A stretch of DNA of 64,000 bases from an uncultured Roseburia sp. (GCA_947649645.1 CANSSP010000006.1:62001-126000), one strand, 5' to 3'; counted from the stretch's first letter, positions 35,762 through 45,318 are shown. The notes: a model not told the origin generated them from the sequence alone. Program-made: numbers and translations.

Positions 35762-35884
35762 GTGAGAAGAACTTCTAAAGCTCACAGTAAGGGCTGTTTC
35801 GCTAAGAAGTTCTAAGTCTCACGATGGAGAATGCCTAAAAAGCGGCATTCTCCCAACGGATTTGAGATTCCGCAGAGCGGAATC
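35762..35884 (+). repeat. Three successive hairpins before the ketosynthase gene
   Basis: AGAACTTCT/AGAAGTTCT with outer GTGAGA/TCTCAC (35762-35822); GGAGAATGCC/GGCATTCTCC with 8-base loop (35826-35853); GATTCCGC/GCGGAATC with loop AGA (35866-35884). The last ends just before the GGAGG and start region of the ketosynthase. They lack T runs, so they may be mRNA-stabilising or processing structures. The 35610-35902 gap holds no gene I can support. Confidence 0.55.
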
Positions 35885-35902
35885 ATGGAGGATAAGGGTG
35901 AG

Positions 35903-37105
35903 ATGGAAGAAAAGAGAATCGTGATTACGGGAATCGGTGTGATCACAAGTAACGGAACGGGAAAAACGGAATTTTTAAATAATTCGCTTGAGGGAAAAAC
36001 AGGACTGAAGAAATGCACGTTGTTTGACGCAGAAAAACTGCGGACAGAATATGTGGGGCAGATTGATGACGAAAAGTATCCGTATCTGACCGGGCGGCCG
36101 GCCGACAAAGAGCGCATTCATTTTATGATGGAGAAAGCCATTGACGAGGCGTTTTCGGACGCAGGACTTACTGCGGAGGACGTGGCGGGATACCATGAAA
36201 AGGGGTATCTGGCTTTTGCGACGTCGCTTGCGGCAAACGGCAGGATTTTAAAATACATCAGCGACAGGAGAAACGGAAAGGATGAGCCGGAATGGCTGGT
36301 TCAGATTCCGTCTTTTATACCGTGGCTGAAAAGAAAATGCGGGGTAAAAGGGGGATGCTATACGACGATGTCGGCGTGTGCGGCAGGTACGACGGCCGCC
36401 GGGATCGCTTTTGATCTGATCAGGACGCAAAAGGCAGACCTGGTGATCTGCGGGGGCGCCGATCCGCTCACGGAATTTTCCTGCATGGGATTTCACGTTT
36501 TAAAGTCGCTCAGCGAAAAAACGTGCAGACCTTTTAACCAGAAGAGAGACGGGATCAATATCGGGGAGGGGGCGGCGTTTTTTGTCGTCGAAACGCTGGA
36601 ATCTGCCCGTAAGAGGAATGCATCCGTCTATGGTGAGATTCTGGGTTATGGCATCAACAATGACGCTTTTCATATGACAAGTCCCAGCCCGACCGGGGAA
36701 GGGGCGATCGCATCCATGAACATGGCGATGGCGCATGTGGAGGTAAGGCCACAGGATATCACCTATATCAACGCGCATGGAACGGGAACCCGTCTGAATG
36801 ACGATATGGAAGTGTATGCGATCAATCGGTTTTTTGACGACGAAGATCAATTGTATGTTTCAACCAATAAATCGATGATCGGTCACTGCCTGGCGGCGGC
36901 GGGAGCCGTTGAAATGGCGGCGACGCTCCTTAGCCTTAAAAATGGAAAGATTATGCCGAATGTCGGAATGACAGAGCCGATGGAGGGATGTGAAAAACAT
37001 TTCTTTCCTGTGGAGGCGACGGAACTGCGCTATTCTTATGCGATGTCAAATTCCTATGCGTTTGCGGGAAATACGGCCAGTATTTTGCTGGGAGGCATAG
37101 ATTGA
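35903..37105 (+). CDS. Beta-ketoacyl-ACP synthase II-type (KS alpha)
   Basis: A 400-aa FabF-like condensing enzyme with a complete active site: Cys159 in MSACAAGT, His near 292 in NAHGTG and His near 328 in MIGHCLAAAG. It extends acyl-ACP with malonyl-ACP by decarboxylative condensation. A second, degenerate KS gene downstream suggests a KS/chain-length-factor pair as in type II polyketide synthases. The track start at 35831 lies in the hairpin region; ATG 35903 gives the normal N-terminus (EEKRIVITGIGVITSNG). Confidence 0.92.
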   Translation: MEEKRIVITGIGVITSNGTGKTEFLNNSLEGKTGLKKCTLFDAEKLRTEYVGQIDDEKYPYLTGRPADKERIHFMMEKAIDEAFSDAGLTAEDVAGYHEKGYLAFATSLAANGRILKYISDRRNGKDEPEWLVQIPSFIPWLKRKCGVKGGCYTTMSACAAGTTAAGIAFDLIRTQKADLVICGGADPLTEFSCMGFHVLKSLSEKTCRPFNQKRDGINIGEGAAFFVVETLESARKRNASVYGEILGYGINNDAFHMTSPSPTGEGAIASMNMAMAHVEVRPQDITYINAHGTGTRLNDDMEVYAINRFFDDEDQLYVSTNKSMIGHCLAAAGAVEMAATLLSLKNGKIMPNVGMTEPMEGCEKHFFPVEATELRYSYAMSNSYAFAGNTASILLGGID

Positions 37106-37124
37106 AAAAATCATGAGGATCAGT

Positions 37125-38375
37125 ATGAAAAAGATTGCGGTAATCGGAAATGGTCCGACAGGACAGATTCTGGCACTTCTGCTGAAGGATTTCTGCAAAT
37201 GTGTCAGGGTTGTGGATCGCACAGATGAAAAAAATTGCGTTCCGTTTTATGCGAATGACATCGAGAGAGGGATCCTGAAGCAGTTTTGCGACGTCGCGGG
37301 CATTTCCCTGCAGACGTGTGAATGCGGGATGCGAAAAATACATATCGTGCCAGGGGACGGAAAACCGTTTTGCTGTGATTCTTCCATGGATTCTTTCCGG
37401 AGGGGGCTGGAAGAACGTTTTCCGGAACAGAAAGAAGCGATAGGGAGGCTGTTTGCGGATATAGAGGATGTCGGAGAAGAATGGGCCACACTGATACGGA
37501 ATCATTTTGACGCGTCGCGCGGTTCTATGAAAAAATCTGCGGCATATGCGAATATGACGCTTGCCAGGTATCTGGAGCGGGCGGGGATTTCAGGGCCGGA
37601 TGTCAAAGAGATTCTGTTTACGGTACTGCCGGTTGGCGATGTGACTTTTTCTGTTTTTGCCGGATATTTTTACACACAGTTTTTTGACATTCATATTCTT
37701 TGCCAGGATCTGTGGAAAGAGATTGCCGGGAAAGCGGCCGGGCTGGAAACGGTTGTCACGGCGGGGCATCTGGAAAACATCGTCATAGAGAAGGAGACAG
37801 AAGGACAGGCAGAAGAAGGAATCCTTAAAAACATGGACGGAGTCATTGATCTGAGGTGCAGCCGGCTGACCGGGCGGCCGGCGGAAAATACCAGAAAGAG
37901 GATCTGGGCAGGCACATTTTCGACATGTCAGCTGGATGAAAGCAGGATTTATCATCTGGCGATGTGCGACGGCGGTTTTCTGCGTCTCTGGAAAAATCTG
38001 TATCTGCCCTGGAGGAAAGAAGATCAGTGGCAGTTTGAAGCGCTGATGGAAGAAAGCAGCCGTATGGATGACAAAAAGGTGTCTGATCTTGTAAAAAGGC
38101 AGGTCCGGGACTGCCTTGGTGCAGATATCCATGTAAAATCGGTCTGTGGTCCCGATTATTTTGCGGCACATTATGATACGCCGTATGGATATATGTGGGC
38201 GTTTAATCCGGGACAGTCAAGGATGGACCCGTCTGATCTTTATAAAAAGCAGAAGATGCCCTGTATCAGAATGGGGTACTGGGGGTTCGCCTGGTTTTCG
38301 GCGGCATTCTGTCTGTACCATATTCTTCTGACACAGACGGAATGGGGAGAGCAATACATACTCAAAGAGCGATAA
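37125..38375 (+). CDS. FAD-dependent oxidoreductase (monooxygenase/desaturase-like)
   Basis: A 416-aa flavoprotein with the loop AVIGNGPTGQILALLL at the N-terminus and a Trp/Tyr/Phe-rich C-terminus (YGYMWAFNPGQ, MGYWGFAWFSAAF) resembling the last part of carotenoid-type oxidoreductases. The middle is divergent. It lies between the ketosynthase and thioesterase genes, so it may oxidise the acyl chain on ACP or after release. ATG 37125 has GAGG six bases upstream. Reaction not assigned. Confidence 0.65.
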   Translation: MKKIAVIGNGPTGQILALLLKDFCKCVRVVDRTDEKNCVPFYANDIERGILKQFCDVAGISLQTCECGMRKIHIVPGDGKPFCCDSSMDSFRRGLEERFPEQKEAIGRLFADIEDVGEEWATLIRNHFDASRGSMKKSAAYANMTLARYLERAGISGPDVKEILFTVLPVGDVTFSVFAGYFYTQFFDIHILCQDLWKEIAGKAAGLETVVTAGHLENIVIEKETEGQAEEGILKNMDGVIDLRCSRLTGRPAENTRKRIWAGTFSTCQLDESRIYHLAMCDGGFLRLWKNLYLPWRKEDQWQFEALMEESSRMDDKKVSDLVKRQVRDCLGADIHVKSVCGPDYFAAHYDTPYGYMWAFNPGQSRMDPSDLYKKQKMPCIRMGYWGFAWFSAAFCLYHILLTQTEWGEQYILKER

Positions 38376-38385
38376 GGACAAGAAG

Positions 38386-38811
38386 ATGGAATGGATAAAG
38401 TACGATTATAGATTTCGAGGAAGATTTCGTGACACAGACGCGTATGGAATGGTTCATCACAGTAATTATTTCTGCTATTTCGAAGAGGCAAGATATGAAT
38501 TTTCTGACCGGGTGCTGAGACTGTATGAAAATCAGATTATGGAGAAGTTAAAATTTCCGGTGATTTCAGCGGAATGTATCTATAAAAATGCGCTTTACTA
38601 TGATCTGGAAGAGTATCTGGTGAGACTGAAGTTCCGGATTCTGGAGGCGGCCAGAGTGGAGTTTGTTTATGAGATTCGCGGAGAAGGCACAAAGAAAATC
38701 TATGCAAAAGGCAGAACGGTCCATGCGATTATAAATGAGGAGAACAGGCTTTGCCTCACGCTGCCGCAGTGTCTTCGGAGACTGACAGAAGGAATGGGTG
38801 ACCATGTGTAA
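38386..38811 (+). CDS. Hotdog-fold acyl thioesterase (YbgC/4HBT family)
   Basis: A 141-aa thioesterase with the signature RDTDAYGMVHHSNYFCYFEEAR (Asp18, Gly21, His and Glu in the expected order). It would hydrolyse acyl-ACP or acyl-CoA, either editing stalled chains or releasing product. It starts 10 bp after the flavoprotein stop with AAGGA upstream, and it overlaps the next gene. Confidence 0.88.
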   Translation: MEWIKYDYRFRGRFRDTDAYGMVHHSNYFCYFEEARYEFSDRVLRLYENQIMEKLKFPVISAECIYKNALYYDLEEYLVRLKFRILEAARVEFVYEIRGEGTKKIYAKGRTVHAIINEENRLCLTLPQCLRRLTEGMGDHV

Positions 38812-39574
38812 GAGAACAATTTACTTTCAACGCGCAGAGAAAGCCTGGGCGCCAACGACGGATATGAAACTGAATGCATATCTGAACGTTCTGCGTTATG
38901 TAAAAATGCCGGTGCAGGAAAAGCTGCTCAATATTGCATCGGGCGGCGAACTTCCGTGCTATAAGGGAGGCGGATTTGAGGGGAACCGGGTTGGGCAGGA
39001 GGAAAATCTGGCATATACCCTGGGATTGTATTATGAAAAATATGAACACGACTGTCCGAAAGCTTTTTACAGGAATGTACTGAAAAATCTGAAAATGAGA
39101 ATTTCTCTGGTGCTCATCTACACCGACCTGCCGATGATATGCTGCGGGGTGGGAGGAGACGGCTGTTCTCTGATTGTGATCAGCCCGTCCGACGGGGAAT
39201 ACCGCAGGATTGACGCAGAGGCGTGCCGCGGCGCATGCGGACGGTGGAAGCTTGCGGTCTTAAATGTCCCCGGGATGGTAAAAATGAAAGGTCTGGGGAT
39301 ACGGGAGACGATCGCCTCAGCCGCGGCACTGTATCAGAAGAGATTTTATTTTTTCAGAGACCGGCACTATATGGACATGACCGGGGCCGCGTTTTTTGAG
39401 CACTGCAGAAGTACGGGATTAAATCCAAAAGAACTGCCGGGATTTCTCTCGCACAGGGAGAGGCAGTTAAAGTGGCTGTATGACATGTCTGCCCTGGCGC
39501 AGAAATGGATGCCGGAACAGGACATGTCTTACCTTGGAGAAATCATGAAAATGTATGAGGCATCGACAGACTGA
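38798..39574 (+). CDS. Uncharacterised protein of the biosynthetic operon (258 aa)
   Basis: No family recognised. Sequence is globular without clear membrane segments; MICCGVGGDGCSLIVISPSD is an unusual Cys/Gly stretch, and a basic region follows. GTG 38798 overlaps the thioesterase by 14 bases with AAGGA upstream; ATG 38804 is an alternative. Tight coupling to the thioesterase and the first BtrH-like gene suggests a dedicated pathway function, perhaps a partner of those enzymes. Confidence 0.6.
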   Translation: MTMCKRTIYFQRAEKAWAPTTDMKLNAYLNVLRYVKMPVQEKLLNIASGGELPCYKGGGFEGNRVGQEENLAYTLGLYYEKYEHDCPKAFYRNVLKNLKMRISLVLIYTDLPMICCGVGGDGCSLIVISPSDGEYRRIDAEACRGACGRWKLAVLNVPGMVKMKGLGIRETIASAAALYQKRFYFFRDRHYMDMTGAAFFEHCRSTGLNPKELPGFLSHRERQLKWLYDMSALAQKWMPEQDMSYLGEIMKMYEASTD

Positions 39575-39588
39575 GACGGGGAAGAAAA

Positions 39589-40644
39589 ATGAAACTGGAT
39601 CCAACACTTGGAAATTACTGCCGGTCGGTGGCTCTGTCGTCGGTTGTAAATTATTACGGATATTCATTGTCGGAAGCGATGTGTTTTGGGATCGGAGAAG
39701 CGTTTGATTTCTGCGGTTCGGATATACGTTTTGGGCGAAAACGGGTTTACAAATGTTTTGCCGGAAACAATGAGAATGATATTTTTCGCTTTTCGGAGCA
39801 GATGAAGATGAAAGTGGAGATGTACCAGCCCAAAAACAGAAAAGAAACCAGAAGACAGATCTGTGATCTGATTGAGCAGGAAAAACCGGTCATAGCCAGG
39901 GTTTCAATTGACAAATACATGCGTTTTCTGCCCGGAATGGCGACGGATAATCTCGAGACAATGAAAGCGGTATTTCGCATTATAAGAGGGTCGGTTGGGA
40001 ATCATGTGACCGTTATTTCAAATGCGGGCAGAGAGAAAGTGATGATCCATGAGCCCAATCTGATGTCGCCTGTTTTACTGCCATGGGAGAATCTGTTCCG
40101 GGCGATGAATCCCGGAAACGGGCTTGTAAGACATCCATCCAATACATTGTATGTCATTACGCCCTTAGTCCCTGCAGAGGAAATGGAAACGGAAGAGAAA
40201 ATGCGTCCGGTAATCTGGAATGCAATCCGGAATAATATGAAGAATTACCTTTACAATCAGAGTACGTGGGCGGGAGTCAGACAGGTTCAGGTCTGCGGGA
40301 GAACGCTTCTGAATATGGAAAATAAAGACAAGTTCGCAAAAAACGCAGTTCTGTTTCGCTTTTTTTGTGATATAGCGACAGGAGGAGGCTTTTACAGAAG
40401 GCTGTACGCAAGATTTTTAAGAGAGGCAAACGACCGGTATCTGAAGGATGATGTGATAGAAGGCGTGTCGAAGAAATATTTTGCCTTAGCGCGCAGATGG
40501 AGCCGCCTGTCAGGAAACGTGATGGCATACGCGCAGGAACCGGATTGGAGCCGTTCTGGTGAGCTGTGGCAGGACTGGGAGGAAATCAGCCGGCTGGAGG
40601 AAGAACTTGCGGGTCTGTTATATAAAAGGAGTGCGGACAGGTAG
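39589..40644 (+). CDS. BtrH-like acyltransferase (BtrH N-terminal domain plus DUF4872)
   Basis: A 351-aa papain-like fold protein. The N-terminus LGNYCRSVALSSVVNYYGY places the nucleophile at Cys11, with His139 in GNHVTVISNAG and an acidic partner in MIHEPN. The C-terminal 130 residues are helical (DUF4872-like). In butirosin synthesis BtrH moves an acyl group from an ACP to an amine. Here, with an ACP and an aminotransferase in the same operon, amide formation on an acyl chain is a reasonable inference. GGGGA precedes the start. Confidence 0.78.
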   Translation: MKLDPTLGNYCRSVALSSVVNYYGYSLSEAMCFGIGEAFDFCGSDIRFGRKRVYKCFAGNNENDIFRFSEQMKMKVEMYQPKNRKETRRQICDLIEQEKPVIARVSIDKYMRFLPGMATDNLETMKAVFRIIRGSVGNHVTVISNAGREKVMIHEPNLMSPVLLPWENLFRAMNPGNGLVRHPSNTLYVITPLVPAEEMETEEKMRPVIWNAIRNNMKNYLYNQSTWAGVRQVQVCGRTLLNMENKDKFAKNAVLFRFFCDIATGGGFYRRLYARFLREANDRYLKDDVIEGVSKKYFALARRWSRLSGNVMAYAQEPDWSRSGELWQDWEEISRLEEELAGLLYKRSADR

Positions 40645-41181
40645 ATGAAGCAGGAAGCGGAAAATATGATGGCGGTGGCAACCTTTTTATTCAGACTGCT
40701 GCAGGTGAACGATAACCGGAAAGAGGTACAGGAAGAATTCTGCCAGTGCATGTGCAGACTGAAACGGCTGATGGAAAAGGAGGCCAGTGACGAACTGTTT
40801 TTTATAGAGTCTGTTCTGCGCAGAAGTAATATTGCCTGGCTTGTGATGGACGGCATGAAAAACAGGAGTAATTATGTCACGTTTCGAAACATTGTAAAGG
40901 AGCGTCCGGTTCTGATGCTTGTCAGGAACTCCACGCTGCGGATGTTCAGGAGGAGCGGTGCAAAGCCTGAGGAAGAGCTGGAATATGCGTTTATATGGGT
41001 GGAGTACGTGACGGGCGGAGCTTATTTTCTGCATATCGGCGGAGAAAAGCAGACAATTCGTCAGCCGGGACTGTTCTGGATTTATCGCAGGGAAAAGCAC
41101 AATTTTCACAGCAGATATTATGTGTGCGCGGCAATACAGGCTCCGGAAGAAAAAGGCTGTGAAGCGGATGGGGAACGTTAG
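40645..41181 (+). CDS. Uncharacterised helical protein between two BtrH-like genes (178 aa)
   Basis: Mostly alpha-helical; the stretch EYAFIWVEYVTGGAYFLHIGG recalls ligand domains of TetR-type regulators, but no helix-turn-helix is present, so I do not call it a regulator. The start codon follows the previous stop directly. Three Cys/Met-rich segments near residue 35. Function unknown. Confidence 0.55.
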   Translation: MKQEAENMMAVATFLFRLLQVNDNRKEVQEEFCQCMCRLKRLMEKEASDELFFIESVLRRSNIAWLVMDGMKNRSNYVTFRNIVKERPVLMLVRNSTLRMFRRSGAKPEEELEYAFIWVEYVTGGAYFLHIGGEKQTIRQPGLFWIYRREKHNFHSRYYVCAAIQAPEEKGCEADGER

Positions 41182-41183
41182 AG

Positions 41184-42203
41184 ATGAAAATGATCAGAAA
41201 GATATTGCAGGAGAGCGTGATGGGCTCTAACTGTGCGACGACGGCTTCGAGGATTGTACTGAAATATTACGGATACGATTTTTCGGAAGATATGGTTTTT
41301 GGCCTGGGAGCCGGTCTGGGCTTTATTTATCAGTATTATGCGGATACAGAGGAGTATTTTCTGTCCGGAAAAAACGAGAGTATGGAGCTGAATCTTGCTC
41401 ATGCACTGGGGGGAACGCTTCTGACAGGAAGTTTTGACGACGGGGAACGTGCATGGCAGTGTGTCAAAGAACTGATTGACGATGACGTGCCGGTAATTTT
41501 AGATTTGTCGATTCTGCATCTGCCTTATTTCAGACCGTATGCAGGCGAGATCGCCAATATCGGTTTTGGTCTGCACAATGCGGTTCTGATCGGATATGAT
41601 GATGCGAAGCGTGAGGTTCTGCTGCTTGATCATCGCTGGAGTGAACCACAGGTGGTGAGCTATGAGGATCTGGGAAAGGCGAGAAACCGGGGGGAAGGGA
41701 ATGTGAGCGCGCGAAATGCGTATAAGGCATATGCGCTGTGTTCTCCGGCGGCGCAGATTCATCCGGATTTGTTTTTTGCGCTGCGGCTGACAATTAACAG
41801 GATGAAACATCCCTTTGCGTATAAGATGGGACTGGCGGGGATAAAAACGTTTCACAGCGAGATAAAATTACTCTTTGAGAAGGGACTATACGCACAGAAG
41901 CGTGAGGAGATTCTGGCATATTCATACCTTATGGAAAAACTGGGCACCGGCGGAGGGAATTTCAGGAGAATGTACGGTCGTTTTCTGAAGGAGGTGGCCG
42001 GCCGGATCCGGATGCCGGAGCTGGAGAGCGCGGCCGGAATATATGTAAGGCTGGCAAAAAGGTGGAAAGAACTGTCGGTTACGCTGGGCCGGATGCCGGA
42101 CCAGCCGCAGCTTCTCACAGCGTTTGACGCGCTCATGTCTGAAATAGAAACGGATGAGGCGGAAGGAATTGAATCATTGGAAAGGGTAGTGGAAAAGGGA
42201 TAA
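41184..42203 (+). CDS. Second BtrH-like acyltransferase
   Basis: A 339-aa relative of the gene at 39589: MGSNCATTASRIVLKYYGYDFSED gives Cys17, FGLHNAVLIGYDD gives His131, and LLLDHRW supplies an Asp. The same C-terminal helical domain is present (GGGNFRRMYGRFLKEVAG versus GGGFYRRLYARFLREAND in the first copy). The two copies have diverged well beyond recent duplication, so they may act on different acceptors or form a heterodimer. Confidence 0.78.
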   Translation: MKMIRKILQESVMGSNCATTASRIVLKYYGYDFSEDMVFGLGAGLGFIYQYYADTEEYFLSGKNESMELNLAHALGGTLLTGSFDDGERAWQCVKELIDDDVPVILDLSILHLPYFRPYAGEIANIGFGLHNAVLIGYDDAKREVLLLDHRWSEPQVVSYEDLGKARNRGEGNVSARNAYKAYALCSPAAQIHPDLFFALRLTINRMKHPFAYKMGLAGIKTFHSEIKLLFEKGLYAQKREEILAYSYLMEKLGTGGGNFRRMYGRFLKEVAGRIRMPELESAAGIYVRLAKRWKELSVTLGRMPDQPQLLTAFDALMSEIETDEAEGIESLERVVEKG

Positions 42204-42208
42204 GAGGA

Positions 42209-42637
42209 ATGGATAAACGTATTATTTATGATACATTGCCGCACCGATACCCGATGCTGTTTGTGGATGATATTTACGAAACAGAGTTCGGACGGTACGT
42301 GCGCGGGGTGAAAAATGTAAGCTGTAATGAACCGTGGGTGACGGGACATTTTCCGGACAGTCCGGTATTTCCGGGAGTTCTGATCATAGAAACCATGGCG
42401 CAGATCGGTGGTTTTCTGTTTTACAGCAGGGAACGGGAGGCATCGTTAAAAGCGTACCTTTCCAGAGTAGACGAGGTAAAGTTTCTTCAGAAGGTGTTCC
42501 CGGGAGATCAGATAATCGTGGAGGCGGTGCTGGTTGAAAAGTTTTCACGGTATGTAAAGGCAAAATGTACGGCGGGCGTAAACGGGAAAACGGTGGCAAA
42601 GGCTGTCATTACCTATTTTTTTGACGACGATATTTAA
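42209..42637 (+). CDS. 3-hydroxyacyl-ACP dehydratase (FabZ-like)
   Basis: A 142-aa hotdog dehydratase with LPHRYPMLFVD and GHFPDSPVFPGVLIIETMAQ; catalytic His47 and Glu61 are present. It forms trans-2-enoyl-ACP after ketoreduction. With no enoyl reductase gene in the operon, repeated use would leave a conjugated polyene. The start is 5 bp after the BtrH-like stop. Confidence 0.93.
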   Translation: MDKRIIYDTLPHRYPMLFVDDIYETEFGRYVRGVKNVSCNEPWVTGHFPDSPVFPGVLIIETMAQIGGFLFYSREREASLKAYLSRVDEVKFLQKVFPGDQIIVEAVLVEKFSRYVKAKCTAGVNGKTVAKAVITYFFDDDI

Positions 42638-42649
42638 GGAAAGAATGGT

Positions 42650-43708
42650 ATGCATATGAAAGAAATCCAGATTATAGGAATCGGTATGATAAACAGGACC
42701 GGAAACACGATAGATGACGTGTGGAATTGTCTGACAAGCGGGACAACTGTGGAAAATACGACGGGAAAGGCGGAATATGTCTCTGTACTTCCGCTGAGAA
42801 GGCAGAGGAGAATGAACCGGTATTCGGATATGGCCGTATACGTTTCATACAAAGCGCTGGATGACGCTGATATCGCAGTGGACAGCCTGGATCCGTATCG
42901 GATCGGCACGATTTTTTCCACCGGGTACGGGCCGATGGAATCCAATCTGTCTTTCGCGGGGATGGTATTGGACGGGGATCCGGATCTGTGCAGCCCTACG
43001 GTATTTGCCAATACCGTATCCAATGCGTGTATCGGACATGTCTGTATGAATTTAGGCTGCAAGGGCGTCAGCACGATTGTAATGGGAAGCAACAGTGTCG
43101 GATATGCGCAGATGCTGCTGGATAAAGATGACGCCGATTATATTCTTTCCGGCTCCGTTGAGGAATACAATGAAGCACTGTATCAATGTCTGAAACACAA
43201 TCCATATTCGGCGGATATCGACATCGCGGAGGCGGCAGTCGGTTTTCTGCTGACGAAGGAAGAAAAGAAAGATGCATATTGCCGGCTGATTGACTTTATG
43301 GAATGTGATCTGGGGGCTTATCCGCTCATCAACAGGGCGGAAGCGTCTGACATAAAAGCGGTGGAAACAGCCCTGGGACATTTTCTGGACAAATGTGATT
43401 TTCCGGTCGACGCTGTGTTTTCTGCCGGCAATAATTCCTGGTTTGATAAGTACGAATCCGGGATGCTCCGGCGTGTGCTGGGCAAAGAAGTCATTTATGT
43501 CGACGGGTTAAAAAAATATGTGGGAGAGACGTTGGGATCATCGTTGTCGGTATCGATTGCGGTTGCGGCTGTGTGCCTGAAGAAACAGACGATACCGGAA
43601 AGTCTTGCCGGGATAAAGACGGAAGGCGCGGCTGTGAGAACGATTCTGGTGACGGGATATGACGTGACGGGAAATTATGTGGCATATCTGCTGTCCGGCC
43701 GGGAATAG
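42650..43708 (+). CDS. Degenerate ketosynthase, probable chain-length-factor-like partner
   Basis: A 352-aa thiolase-fold protein: [17 protein letters not shown] opens like a ketosynthase, but the nucleophile region reads [10 protein letters not shown], with no Cys, and the C-terminal His motif is replaced by [13 protein letters not shown]. It therefore cannot condense by the normal mechanism. Pairing with the intact KS in the same operon suggests a KS-beta/CLF type heterodimer subunit that sets chain length. It is about 50 residues shorter than usual. Confidence 0.75.
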   Translation: MHMKEIQIIGIGMINRTGNTIDDVWNCLTSGTTVENTTGKAEYVSVLPLRRQRRMNRYSDMAVYVSYKALDDADIAVDSLDPYRIGTIFSTGYGPMESNLSFAGMVLDGDPDLCSPTVFANTVSNACIGHVCMNLGCKGVSTIVMGSNSVGYAQMLLDKDDADYILSGSVEEYNEALYQCLKHNPYSADIDIAEAAVGFLLTKEEKKDAYCRLIDFMECDLGAYPLINRAEASDIKAVETALGHFLDKCDFPVDAVFSAGNNSWFDKYESGMLRRVLGKEVIYVDGLKKYVGETLGSSLSVSIAVAAVCLKKQTIPESLAGIKTEGAAVRTILVTGYDVTGNYVAYLLSGRE

Positions 43709-43716
43709 AGGAGGAA

Positions 43717-43741
43717 GATTGAAAATTGAAAATTTTCAATC
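43717..43741 (+). repeat. Perfect 11-bp hairpin before the first ketoreductase gene
   Basis: GATTGAAAATT and AATTTTCAATC flank the loop GAA, 9 bases after the CLF-like stop. AT-rich, no T run. Possibly an mRNA processing or stability element in the 103-bp gap. Confidence 0.45.
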
Positions 43742-43811
43742 CCAGGTTTGTGTCTGTGCGGCATCCACAAACTTGATATGCGCAAAAAGCCGCGCAGAAA
43801 TGGGGTTAAAT

Positions 43812-44564
43812 ATGGAAGATTCTGGTTTCAGGGATAAAAAGATCATTGTGACAGGAGGCTGTGCGGGCATCGGCAGGAGTATCACTTTAAGGCTCTTAAA
43901 GGCGGGCGCCAATGTGGCCGCGACCTACCATTCCTCAGCGCAGGGGGCGTCGGAGCTGGAAGCGGAGGCGAGAGCGTATGAAGGGGTTTTGCACACCTGC
44001 CGGATGAATGTCTGTGATGCGGATGAAGTGCGTATAAAAATGGATGAAATGATCGCAGGTTTTGGAGATACCGTAGACGGCCTGGTGAACAATGCAGGTA
44101 TTACAAGGGACAGGATGTTTTTTATGATGCAGGAGGAGGACTGGAACAGCGTTCTTGACACCAATCTCAACGGTACATATCACGTGATCCGAAGGGTGCT
44201 TCTGCCGATGCTTCAGGAAAAAAAAGGCTCTGTTGTAAACATCAGTTCCGTGAGCGGACTGACGGGAGTGGCGGGACAGGCAAATTATTGTGCATCCAAG
44301 GCGGCGATGATCTCTCTGACAAAAACGCTTTCCAAAGAGTTTGCCGGTAAAAATATCCGGTTCAATGCCGTGGCCCCGGGGTATATCAACACGAAGATGA
44401 TACGCCGGATGCCTGCGAAGGCGCTGGAGCAGGTCGTGAAAAAAATCCCCATGGGACGTGTCGGAGAACCGGAGGAAATCGCGGAGGTCGTTCTGTTTCT
44501 GCTCAGCGATGCTTCCGGTTATATCACGGGACAGACGATTGTGGCCGACGGCGGTCTGACCTGA
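43812..44564 (+). CDS. 3-oxoacyl-ACP reductase (FabG-like)
   Basis: A 250-aa classical SDR with [21 protein letters not shown], the catalytic Ser in NISSVSG and YCASK (YxxxK), ending in the FabG-type [12 protein letters not shown]. It reduces 3-ketoacyl-ACP with NADPH. The track start at 43677 overlaps the CLF-like gene; ATG 43812 (GGGG upstream) or 43800 are better. Confidence 0.92.
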   Translation: MEDSGFRDKKIIVTGGCAGIGRSITLRLLKAGANVAATYHSSAQGASELEAEARAYEGVLHTCRMNVCDADEVRIKMDEMIAGFGDTVDGLVNNAGITRDRMFFMMQEEDWNSVLDTNLNGTYHVIRRVLLPMLQEKKGSVVNISSVSGLTGVAGQANYCASKAAMISLTKTLSKEFAGKNIRFNAVAPGYINTKMIRRMPAKALEQVVKKIPMGRVGEPEEIAEVVLFLLSDASGYITGQTIVADGGLT

Positions 44565-44595
44565 TTTTGCCACAGAGCAGAAAAAGAGGCTGATT

Positions 44596-45318
44596 ATGGA
44601 GGAGAAAAAGACGGTTATCGTTACAGGCGCCAATGGCGGTATCGGCAGAGTGGTTGTCGATAAATTGCGGCGTGACGGGTATGAATGCATCGCGGTTGAT
44701 AAAGAGGAGCAGGTATCCGCACTGGAGGGAGACGGCACAGAGGTGATCTGTGGGGATCTCACCTCCGACGACATCTTTGAGCGGCTTGAGGTGGTGCTGG
44801 GGCGCAAACGCCGGATTTATGGCGTTGTTTTCGCGTCAGGCATTATGCTTCCCGGAATGGTGACGGAGTCGGGGCAGGAAGACTGGGAGAGGACACTGGA
44901 TGTCAATCTTACGTCTGTATTTCGATTTACAAAGCTGCTGCTGCCGTATCTGATGCAGAATAAGCCGAGCCATGTGATTGCGATTGCGTCGCATCTGGGC
45001 GTGGTGGGTTCTTACGGCCTGACGGCGTACAGTGTGAGCAAGGCCGCCCTGATCGAATTTGTAAAATGTGTGGCGCTGGATTATGGAGACGCCGGGGTGA
45101 TGGCCAATTGTATCAGCCCTGGATTTATAAAAACAAAAATGCTGGATCGGGCGGTGGGCCGGTTTGCGGGCAATAAAAAGTGGATGTTTGCAACCGGGGG
45201 AATGCCAAAACAGCATATTGATGTGGAGGATGTGGCAAATCTGATTTCTTTTCTGCTGACACAGAACAGTATGAACGGAGAAAACGTTGTGATGGACGCA
45301 GGCTACAGTGTCAGGTAG
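44596..45318 (+). CDS. Second SDR-family ketoreductase
   Basis: A 240-aa SDR: VTGANGGIGRVVVDKL, catalytic Ser in IASHLGVVGS and YSVSK. The NNAG motif is altered (VFASGIM) and the N-terminal half is shorter, so it may act on a different intermediate from the first FabG. GAGG lies six bases before the start. The two reductases may divide chain elongation and tailoring. Confidence 0.87.
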   Translation: MEEKKTVIVTGANGGIGRVVVDKLRRDGYECIAVDKEEQVSALEGDGTEVICGDLTSDDIFERLEVVLGRKRRIYGVVFASGIMLPGMVTESGQEDWERTLDVNLTSVFRFTKLLLPYLMQNKPSHVIAIASHLGVVGSYGLTAYSVSKAALIEFVKCVALDYGDAGVMANCISPGFIKTKMLDRAVGRFAGNKKWMFATGGMPKQHIDVEDVANLISFLLTQNSMNGENVVMDAGYSVR

